Shown here in pieces: positions 43,583 to 51,984 of a DNA stretch of 64,000 nucleotides. Made by a program: the position numbers and the translations under genes. Each line of letters starts with the position of its first letter. The first letter of the stretch is position 1. The notes under the pieces are model-generated. The model worked only from the letters and a program-made list of their open reading frames with translations. It was not told the origin of the DNA and searched no databases. Source of the stretch: Macrostomum hystrix (taxonomy: Eukaryota > Platyhelminthes > Macrostomidae); assembly GCA_950097015.1 (NCBI GenBank), contig CATNEN010000011.1, positions 5,351,001-5,415,000 on the forward strand. The letters are read 5' to 3'.

Positions 43583-46492
43583 ATGGCCTCAGCGCAGGTG
43601 TATTGCAGCTTCTGCGGTGACAACCCGGCCGCTGTCTATTGCGCCACTCCTGGCTGCAGCAGGAATGTGCTGTGCAATGGCTGCGACAAAATCTGGCACG
43701 GTCATCCTAATCGGAAGGGGCATATTACAGAGCCTTATAATCATCAGCAGCAACAGGCAAAGGCTGACACTCCTCTTCCACCGCCGCGATCGCCAAATCG
43801 TCCCTACCCACCGCCGCAGCGACCACCTCCCCCGCGGCCGTCATCGGCCGGCTGGCAGTGCCAGCACTGCACCTTCTTGAATGAGCCGCCTCCGACTGGT
43901 TCGGCTAAGAAAATTTGCGGCATGTGCGGCAAAACTCATGGACTGCCCCCTGCGATTGGTACAGGGAACCATCCTGATTCAAACTCCGAATGTGTAAGCT
44001 CTGAGATTGATCAAAGACCGCCAGCTCATGAGCAAACTGTTGGTACAACTGGAAGACCTGAAGACTCTGCTACAAATGTAGATGAGCTTAAAAAACAGTA
44101 TCTGCAGCATCAACAGAGACAGGGGGAAGAGAAGCCCTTTTCATATGAAGAGCAGCAACGATTTCTAAACGAACTGCAGCATTTGAAAAAGAAAGACATT
44201 GCAGGTGGTGAAATTCAGCAGGTGAGACAGCAGACAGAGCAACAGGAGAGACAGCACAGAGAGCAACAGGAGAGACTGCAGAGAGAGCAACAGGAGAGAC
44301 TGCAGAGAGAGCAACAGGAGAGACTGCAGAGAGAGCAACAGGAAAGACTACAGAGAAAGCAACAGGAGAGACTGCAGAGAGAGCAACAGGAGAGACAGCA
44401 GAGAGAGCAACAGGTGAGACAGCAGAGAGAGCAACAGGAGAGACAGCAGAGAGAGCAACAGGAGAGACTGCAGAGAGAGCAACAGGAGAGACTGCAGAGA
44501 GAGCAACAGGAGAGACTGCAGAAAGAGAAACAGGAGAGACTGCAGAGAGAGCAACAGGAGAGACAGCAGAGAGAGCAACAGGAGAGACTGCAGAAAGAGA
44601 AACAGGAGAGACTGCAGAGAGAGCAGCAGGAGAGACTGCAGAAAGGGCAACAGGAGAGACTGCAGAAAGGGCAACAGGAGAGACTGCAGAAAGAGCAGCA
44701 GGAGAGACTGCAGAGAGAGCAGCAGGAGAGACTGCAGAAAGAGCAGCAGGAGAGACAGCATTCGCAAATTCACTCTCCTTCAGACAATAGATCCGGCAAG
44801 TACGCTATTCGACAATCTGGTGGATCACATCAGAGCATCTGTGGCAGCTCCAGCAGCTGGGTTTGTGTTCACTGCACGCTTGAGAATCCAGTACCAGTTG
44901 AGCAGGGCTCTACACGAGCAGTTTGCAGCGCCTGCAACCGTTCCTCTGAACTTAATAGTGCCACATCCAATGGTGCCATGGCAGCCCGCAGTGAGACAAT
45001 GAGCGACGCATTCGGTGCCGTAGGTGGTGGGGCTGCTGAGCCAAATTTTGAATTTTCAGACGAAGTTCAGAGGCTTGCAGCACATCTGCTAGTAGAAGAG
45101 TGGGTGGCAGAGCGACTTTTAGCTGTGAAATCCGCGCCAAAGTTTCAACAATTTTCCGAACAGGATCTGGCTGCCGCCATCGAGTCTTGTGGCGAGTTGG
45201 CATACGAAGATGAAGCATTGCTGAGTCAGCTCCAGTGCAAGTGCAGTCGCTGCGCACAGCTCTTACCGCGACACAAGCTGGTGTCAATGATTGCGTGCGA
45301 GTGCCAAATGTGTCCGGACTGCTTTAGGGGGTACCTGCACAAGTTGAGCGGTAGTCAAATTCAGTGTCCAGTGTGTCACTTAAAATGCGATGATGAGTAC
45401 AGTCGCGAGCACATGCGAATGATGCTGCTGGAATTGGTGGATGTTCTCGGTGCTGATGCGGTCCAGTTCGCAGTCTTGCATCTTGAAGAATCTCCAGATA
45501 GTAGTGACCCTCGCTCTAACAATGGCTGGGAATCAGTGAAAGGCAAAAAAGGTTCAAATAAGAAAACTGAAGCTCACGATGAATCTATTTCCAACGCAAA
45601 TAGAATTAATTTCTGTCCGCACCACGTTGACGCGGTTGAAAAAAGAGCAACGCGTATCCCTGATAATTTCTGTAAGAAATGCAAGCAAAACGTCTGCACG
45701 CAGTGCAGCGGCTTCTGGGCAGATCACCAGCAGATGGACTGTGACAGCTACAAAAGGAAATTAGCCAGCAAGCAGAGTAGCGTTGTTGCTGCTGCTGCTG
45801 CTAAGGATGCCGCTAGTTATAGTAAACCTGGCCCAATTAAACCTGCAAAGCTGCAAAGTCAGATGATGGAGTTGCTGCAATCTGAGCTGAGGTGTCCCAG
45901 TTGCAGTCGCTTCTTCGAGAGAGTCTCCAAATCTGGTTATTACAGATTCCGCTGCTCCTGCAAGCATGAATTTTGTCCGTTTTGTTTGTCTCCCTTCATC
46001 GGCTGTCACGATGGCTGCAGAATTCGTGGAGTTCATGTGCACCACCAGAGACAGTGCTTCTTCTCACTGAAGCAAGCGAAGCAGACCACATTGATAGGCT
46101 TGCTTAGTTCTAAGAAAGTAGCCATCAATTCTGACTGCCCGTCAACAAAGAAGCAATGTCAGATTCTTGATCTCAAGCAGGAGAAAATTCAGTTGGTCGT
46201 GTTGCCATGTAACGAGAAAGTAACGCACAACAAGCCAGGTGTATGCGACAGACACTACCGTGAGTACCTGATTCAGCTCATCAATGCGCACAGACTTGAC
46301 CTGGTAGATGTTGCCAAAGAGAATGAGCTGCTGGAGATGTTCGAGAGATTCAGTTTGAGTGTTCCAGTAGTTTCTATGTCAAGCCCTACAACTGCAAAAA
46401 AGCAGCAAAAGTTGGCTATCTTTCGAGAGCAGTTTAAGAAATTGGTGCCTCCACTCAGTACCAGGGTCAGCATGAAAGAGACCGCATTGTAG
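43583..46492 (+). CDS. HOIP-related protein with dead RING2, two NZFs and repeat helix, gene G
   Basis: The acceptor aactcttgcag ends at 43560 and ATG 43583 follows 22 bases later, giving 969 residues. Order: HOIP-type zinc finger (YCSFCGDNPA...CDKIWHGHP), NZF1 (WQCQHCTFLNEPP), the EKPFSYEEQQRFLNELQ segment, QQERLQRE repeats, NZF2 (WVCVHCTLENPVP), UBA-like helices, RING1 (CSRCAQLLPRHKL...CPVCH), a reduced IBR (NFCKKCKQNVCTQCSGFW), RING2-like (CPSCSRFFERVSKSG...CSCKHEFC) and LDD. The catalytic GGCxH position reads SGYYR, so both catalytic Cys and His are lost. The NZFs could still bind ubiquitin and the LDD-like tail is intact. A scaffold or inhibitory partner is plausible, but that is inference. 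Confidence 0.85.
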   Translation: MASAQVYCSFCGDNPAAVYCATPGCSRNVLCNGCDKIWHGHPNRKGHITEPYNHQQQQAKADTPLPPPRSPNRPYPPPQRPPPPRPSSAGWQCQHCTFLNEPPPTGSAKKICGMCGKTHGLPPAIGTGNHPDSNSECVSSEIDQRPPAHEQTVGTTGRPEDSATNVDELKKQYLQHQQRQGEEKPFSYEEQQRFLNELQHLKKKDIAGGEIQQVRQQTEQQERQHREQQERLQREQQERLQREQQERLQREQQERLQRKQQERLQREQQERQQREQQVRQQREQQERQQREQQERLQREQQERLQREQQERLQKEKQERLQREQQERQQREQQERLQKEKQERLQREQQERLQKGQQERLQKGQQERLQKEQQERLQREQQERLQKEQQERQHSQIHSPSDNRSGKYAIRQSGGSHQSICGSSSSWVCVHCTLENPVPVEQGSTRAVCSACNRSSELNSATSNGAMAARSETMSDAFGAVGGGAAEPNFEFSDEVQRLAAHLLVEEWVAERLLAVKSAPKFQQFSEQDLAAAIESCGELAYEDEALLSQLQCKCSRCAQLLPRHKLVSMIACECQMCPDCFRGYLHKLSGSQIQCPVCHLKCDDEYSREHMRMMLLELVDVLGADAVQFAVLHLEESPDSSDPRSNNGWESVKGKKGSNKKTEAHDESISNANRINFCPHHVDAVEKRATRIPDNFCKKCKQNVCTQCSGFWADHQQMDCDSYKRKLASKQSSVVAAAAAKDAASYSKPGPIKPAKLQSQMMELLQSELRCPSCSRFFERVSKSGYYRFRCSCKHEFCPFCLSPFIGCHDGCRIRGVHVHHQRQCFFSLKQAKQTTLIGLLSSKKVAINSDCPSTKKQCQILDLKQEKIQLVVLPCNEKVTHNKPGVCDRHYREYLIQLINAHRLDLVDVAKENELLEMFERFSLSVPVVSMSSPTTAKKQQKLAIFREQFKKLVPPLSTRVSMKETAL
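44228..44760 (+). repeat. Coding 24-bp repeat (QQERLQRE) in gene G
   Basis: About 22 units of the same eight-codon repeat as gene F. It starts after the same unique segment (GGEIQQVRQQTEQQERQHRE) but has a shorter and differently ordered set of variants, so the arrays changed length after the duplication. Confidence 0.9.
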
Positions 46493-46649
46493 ACTTCGGC
46501 CCTGCGTATTTGTTTTAATAATTCTAGCTGTCTATTTTCAAGCAGTTATATTCACTTTGCTTTCGACATACTTGACATTCATGTTCAACATGCATTCGTG
46601 TTTGTATCCTAGCGCGATTGGTGTAGGTATGAAGCTTCGTCTTAACTGG

Positions 46650-46805
46650 TGTAAAAGGTCATATTGATGCTGCTGGACGAATACTGTGAGCGTCTTATTT
46701 CACGATAAGAAGAGAAGAGATGGTTCAATGGTGTAGAACTGTGCTAAAGGCTCACAGGACTCACAGAACTCACAGGGCTTACGTACCGAATTATTATAAT
46801 CAAGT
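46650..46805 (+). mobile_element. Truncated retroelement remnant after gene G
   Basis: From the sequence tcttaactggtgtaaaag through gatggttcaatggtgtagaa to ccgaattattataatc this matches 40000-40160 behind gene F. It then stops and resumes homology at 46886, lacking about 600 bp that carry the protein end and the 79-bp repeats in the other copy. Confidence 0.7.
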
Positions 46806-48019
46806 AAAATGTTTTTAGTTGTATTGTCCTTTTGTCGAGCTATTCAGATCCAGTAGCTTAATCGCTTAAATACGCTCAAATCGACCAATGAAGGCAAATA
46901 ATAAATTCGTAACAGGGTCGATGTTACATCCCTTTAATTATAAGTCATGCTGTCTTGTCCTCTTAAATTTTTTTTAGATTTTCTTGTCCTAACAACATTG
47001 ATGATAGAAAATTATCATAGTTCTTTGCTTTAACTGTTTTACTTTCTTGAAGTCAAATTTATCGTTTTTGTGTTTCTGTTTGTTCGGACCTGATAACTTT
47101 TCGCGTATTATTGAAACAATTCATACTACTCTAAAAGGCTGTTGCCTTTTAGATCCAGCTTCATTTTTGCCGGCTAAATTTGATTGTTAAAAAGTGTTTT
47201 TTAAAATAAAAAATACCTTTCTGTTTAGTCTGTGTGATCCATTTTATTAAGATCTTTCCTATTTATGCACAGTCGAAAATGCAGTGATTTTTACTTTTGA
47301 TTTATTGAGCCAATCAGTTTCTGGCTGTTAATTTTTGTGCGAATTCAAATTCTACATATAGACCGTATTCTTATAATTAGCTACGCGTAATCACTCTTGG
47401 AATAACTTGCCATTTTCACATGTGATTGTCTGCTACTCCTTTAGTTGCGACATTATTTTTAAAGAGAAGTTATTCTCATAAAAATAAGGTCGCCCATGTT
47501 GCCGATTCATAATATATTCTAATAAAGGTCTAACAATCAAATTTCCTATAATTAATTAGATTCTAAAGTATCTGCAAAGCTTAATTCAGCGCTCGTAATT
47601 AACTTTCGTTTTAAAATCTAACCATTTTTGAAAACCTACATGCTTCCAGTGGAAAATAGACTTAATATCGCCAAATTACTCGTATATTCCAGTGTTCTGT
47701 CTTTGACTTTTTCGATTATACTCGTATGTTACTGCTGTTTTTTCATTTTTTTGGACGGTAAATCATAAAATTAATAGTCCAAAATAGTAGTATGTCTGGA
47801 GTGGAGATATGGGGATATGTGTCACAGTTTTTCCGATTTAGGGGGGGGGTGATGGTGATTTCAAAACGTGGAAATGAAATAAATTTTCTATTTGAGTTGC
47901 GCATAAGGCCCCCCCCTAGTCGAATTCCTAGTTACTCTACTACATCACACATTCGAATTGTTCTGTTACTCCGGTTAGGTGACAATAAGAATATTTTTAT
48001 TTATACTAGCAGCAGTGCT
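46806..48019. other. Spacer between genes G and H
   Basis: AT-rich. The first 240 bp retain homology to the region behind gene F. Two poly-G/poly-C runs at about 47841-47849 and 47910-47916 face each other and could pair. No gene recognised. Confidence 0.4.
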
Positions 48020-48320
48020 TTGGTCACCGGCACATTCTTTAGTGACACTAGACCAGCAGCCAGCGAGGAGGCGATTCCAGCCATTCCGCTGACGCGTGAG
48101 CACACTGGCGCTTACAGTTACCTTACGCAGGCACAAACTCACTCAGACGGTGAAAATCTGCCTTGAATTTCTCATCGTCAGGCAGTGTGCATCTTCATTG
48201 TGTCTTGGAGGTTGGCCCTAAATGGCGTAAATTGCACGACAAGCCCCCAAGCCTTCCCTCCGGGGCTGCGCCCCAAATTAATGTGGCCTCGCCGCGGAAG
48301 ACCGCTTTGCTACCCACCGC
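48020..48320 (-). mobile_element. SINE family 2, copy e
   Basis: The minus strand carries the body strings GGGGCGCAGCCCCGGAGGG, GGCTTGGGGGCTTGTCGTGC, ATGAAGATGCACACTGCCTG and the ACGATGAGAAATTC block, plus the 3' half with GCTGGCTGCTGGTCTAGTG. The head is degraded. It lies about 160 bp upstream of the acceptor of gene H. Confidence 0.78.
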
Positions 48321-48491
48321 CCGGTTAGGTATCAGCGATTTATATTCGATTCCCGATTCTATAACAATTGCATGATGCTTTCAAACTATGGATCCTCAGA
48401 TTTCTAGGAACTGATACAGGGACTGTAAGCAGAAATTCAGCGGTTGGGATTATTATTATTTTTCATTTACATTTCAGAGTATCAGCATCGC

Positions 48492-50576
48492 ATGGCCGAT
48501 TCCGAGTGGTGCCAGTTTTGCGGTGACAAGCCTGCTGTCAAGCAGTGCTCCGTGGAAGGCTGCAGTAGGAAGCGACTTTGCGAAGGATGCGACGAAATTT
48601 GGCACGGTCATCCGGCGCGAAAAGATCACCAGAGAATCTACATTCAGCGAGCAGCGGTTTCCCATTTGAGCGTGCTCAAAACTCGCCACGCAAACGAGGA
48701 GCCAGCCAATGAGCCTAAGAACTTCGGCCAGCCAATAAGATCGCAGAGTACAAACCAGCCGGTTGGAGAGCGTTATTCTAGCCGGCTAGTCAGAGAGCCG
48801 GGCAGACAGACAGACAGTCGTCATTCTCCCGAAGGTCCTTCTGTCAGAGCTCAAGAATCGGTCGAATCCGACTCTAGAAACTATACAAGATTCCAGAATA
48901 CAAAGTCTCATGACCCTGGACAGCTCACTGGCTTGTCGTGGACGTGCCCGCATTGCACTTTTATAAGCGGATTCAGCTGTAAAAGTGAAGCTTCACTTGA
49001 TGATCGCATAACGTGCAAAGTGTGCTCGAGAACCAGCAGCCTAGAGGAGGTTTGTAACAGCTTAAGGTCTGAAACTGGAAAGCTGCTGTGCCTTAATTGC
49101 ACATTAATGAACGACCTGAGTTCTACACAATGCGAGGGCTGTAACAAACCACTGTATATCAAATCAGGAGATAATGCCATTGGCGATTCACTTTCTGAAT
49201 TTAACAGTCGTGCTGGTGATTCTGCTGCTACTGCTGGCACTCCAATCGCTGACTGGAGTGATAGTGGAGACATTGCCGCTTCTGCAAGATCTAGTGCTGA
49301 AGTGCACCATAATGGCGCGGGCATTCATGGCCTTCCAACGCCAGCATCGCATGATGTAGGGGCCACCCCTGCTGAGCCAGTTAATGCGAGCCTCCAGTGT
49401 CAGATTTGTACTTTTAAAAATAGTCTAACTGCAAGCGCCTGTGAAATTTGCGCAAATTCGTTGACGGAAGCGAGTTCTGCTGATGGGCATAGAAACATGC
49501 CTGCTGTTGAATTAGATCAGGAAAGGAAAATAATTGATTCAAAGATTACTGAACTGATAGACCAGGGCTTCAGTTACGAATCTGCTTCTCGCCTTGCCGG
49601 TGAAGAAATTAAGGATATTACACAAGGTCGGAACTCTCAGACATATTTTAATTATTCTTCACAGTACGTAGGTGGTACACCTGCTGCTCAAAGTGTCCGA
49701 TTTTGTTGTTTTCGATGTAATTTGTCAGCCGAGGAAGCTGAACCGTTTCAGATAAAAATCTGTGGCTGCCGGCTCTGCGCTGACTGCTTTCGGAAGGTTG
49801 TGGAAAACCTGAGAAATAAAATATTTTCCCTCTTAGACGTTAAATGTTACTGCAGAATCTTTGTTCAGAGCCAGAGCCCACAGGAGCTAGAAGAGCATTA
49901 TTTAGACGTGCGACAGCAAATCGTGAGAAAGCTTGGCGACGGAAATACAGAGCTGATTCTCAACTGCTTCGATAGCCTTGTTAGGCACTCTGGTCAGCGT
50001 ACCAAAGTCCAATTCAACAATAAGTTCGCATGCTCGCGGTGTAAGAAGCCTGAAGATTTGAGCCGGAAAATCCAGCTGCCTCACTGCGCCTGCGCTGTGT
50101 GCCCTCATTGCTTTGATGAGTTTATCGTGAAGAAACTGCTCACTGGATGTAGGGATAAATACGATTTACATTGTCCTGGTTGCTTTAGGTGTTTGCTTCG
50201 TGGCGAAGTTAACGAGAGCTTGAATTTTTTGCAAGATCAGATTTTTTACAACCACAGCCTAAAATATACGGAACAAGAAAGTCGAACAGCAGTGAACAAT
50301 CTAGTGTCCGTTTCGTCGGAGTCTCGCACATGTTCAAGGTGTTTTCATTCATCTTGCGTCGCTCCAGGCACAAGAATATTTCAGTGCCTACATGTCTCCT
50401 GCTACGCCTTCACCTGCTGCAGATGCCGAAAGCAAGCTGAAAGAATTGACTTCTGCTCGCACTGTGACCGCAGCAGTCAACCATTGCTTTGCCCATCGGG
50501 GCACCCCTTAGAACGTTCTCTATCCGGCTACGGCGATTGGTGCAAAGTTTGCCTCCAATTTATTTACTTAAAATAA
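48492..50576 (+). CDS. HOIP-related zinc-finger protein without RING2 or LDD, gene H
   Basis: The acceptor tttacatttcag ends at 48477 and ATG 48492 follows 14 bases later, giving 694 residues. It has a HOIP-type zinc finger (7-45, CQFCGDKPAV...CDEIWHGHP), three NZF-like fingers (150-178, 198-218, 302-320), a UBA-like segment (345-366, ITELIDQGFSYESASRLAG), two RING1-like modules (405-455 and 513-566) and an IBR-like end (613-660, CCRCRKQAE..FCSHC). There is no RING2, no GGCxH and no LDD, so no RBR catalysis is expected. The stop TAA falls inside an AATAAA (50571-50576). It may bind ubiquitin or partner HOIP-like enzymes, but the role is unknown. Confidence 0.78.
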   Translation: MADSEWCQFCGDKPAVKQCSVEGCSRKRLCEGCDEIWHGHPARKDHQRIYIQRAAVSHLSVLKTRHANEEPANEPKNFGQPIRSQSTNQPVGERYSSRLVREPGRQTDSRHSPEGPSVRAQESVESDSRNYTRFQNTKSHDPGQLTGLSWTCPHCTFISGFSCKSEASLDDRITCKVCSRTSSLEEVCNSLRSETGKLLCLNCTLMNDLSSTQCEGCNKPLYIKSGDNAIGDSLSEFNSRAGDSAATAGTPIADWSDSGDIAASARSSAEVHHNGAGIHGLPTPASHDVGATPAEPVNASLQCQICTFKNSLTASACEICANSLTEASSADGHRNMPAVELDQERKIIDSKITELIDQGFSYESASRLAGEEIKDITQGRNSQTYFNYSSQYVGGTPAAQSVRFCCFRCNLSAEEAEPFQIKICGCRLCADCFRKVVENLRNKIFSLLDVKCYCRIFVQSQSPQELEEHYLDVRQQIVRKLGDGNTELILNCFDSLVRHSGQRTKVQFNNKFACSRCKKPEDLSRKIQLPHCACAVCPHCFDEFIVKKLLTGCRDKYDLHCPGCFRCLLRGEVNESLNFLQDQIFYNHSLKYTEQESRTAVNNLVSVSSESRTCSRCFHSSCVAPGTRIFQCLHVSCYAFTCCRCRKQAERIDFCSHCDRSSQPLLCPSGHPLERSLSGYGDWCKVCLQFIYLK

Positions 50577-50794
50577 ACTTTTATCCACATCCCTGCGTGT
50601 TCTTTTTTGTATATTTTTATTTTGAGCTATTTTGACAGGCTGTTTGCATCTACCCCTCGTTGAGTTTTTATTTGAATTAGCTTCTTGGAATTGCCTGATA
50701 CATAACTCACCACCTGTGATGACTGACTTTTATTTTACGTTGTAATGTGGTCTCATTATATGTTGCGATGTATCACTACATTGTTTGTAAAAAA

Positions 50795-51060
50795 AGGCAC
50801 TGGTACATTATTTGATGATCCGCAGCTAAGTAGGAGGCAAATTTGCTTATTTTTCTGACTACTTTGAGCACACAGTTGTGTACATCTGTCCTGACTTTCT
50901 CATCTTCAGGCAGTGTACACCCTCACTGTGCCTTTGAAGTTGGCCCTTAAAATGGGGTAAATCGTGCGAAAATCCTCAAAAGCCTTCTCTCCGCGGCTGC
51001 CCCCCCAAAAGGAATGTAGCCACGATGCAGAATCGAGCTCAATGACCTTTGTGCGAGAAG
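50795..51060 (-). mobile_element. SINE family 2, copy f
   Basis: Family strings on the minus strand: GCAGCCGCGGAGAAGGCTTT, TGAGGGTGTACACTGCCTGA, AGATGAGAAAGTCAGGACAG. Traces of the B-box region (TGAGCTCGATTCTGC) remain. Confidence 0.75.
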
Positions 51061-51976
51061 AAAAAGCCTGGAATCAATAAAACTGTTGTAAAACGTTAAT
51101 TGTAATACAAAATGCTTACTGTTGTCTATATAGTGTTTCTTAATCTTGTTTTTCACCAAAAGCCAACCAACAATTTAACAAAATTTTATAATTCTGTCTC
51201 ACACCCTCATATATATTTTCATCGGATAAACTGAGACTTGTGTACTTTTAAGACTTTGAGACTTGCTCATTTGTCAAATCTGCATGCTTTGCATATTTCT
51301 TTATCTACGAGCTATAATAGTTACCTTTAGCGTTGATTTCTTATCCAGTTGAGCTGTCTGTATTGAAAAAACTGCCAATGTGTTATGCCTATGCTCTCAA
51401 CATGCTCCATTTTTATTTACCTTAATTGAATCTTTGGTTGGCAGAGTTACCAGAACCATGCTCTGTGCCAATAGATTCAGAAATGTTCTTTCTGTTAACA
51501 CGTTACTTTATTATAAGAAACCCGGCCGTCTGTTTTGGCACTGAAATTATCACTAATGTTTGATATAAAATAAAAGCTTCTAGTAAAAATATGTGTTGTA
51601 CATTTTGAATTGCGTTATAAAATAGAACCTTGTGTTGAGAAAACTTTCAAACTATCTTAACGTACCCTCACATGGATTTGTTGAATATATTTTCAAGTAA
51701 TTTCAAGTAAAAAACAATGTCTATGCGATGTATTAAAAATGATTTATTGACTGTATCACTCAAATGGTTTTTCTAATTTACCTGTATAATGTCTTCGTTT
51801 TGTCCAGTTTTATCTTTTTTACTTTACATTTCTTTAGTGTTTTATTGTTCATATAATTAAATGAACGAGTTTTTTGTTAGAAAATAGATAATAAACAGCT
51901 ACATATTGGCATGCTCAATTTTATTTATTTAACAAAATCAATATAATTCAGTTCGACAATCTACTGAACACTTCAG
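51061..51976. other. Spacer between genes H and I
   Basis: AT-rich, no gene recognised. It ends at acceptor tgaacacttcag (AG 51976). Confidence 0.4.
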
Positions 51977-51984
51977 AGCTTCCA

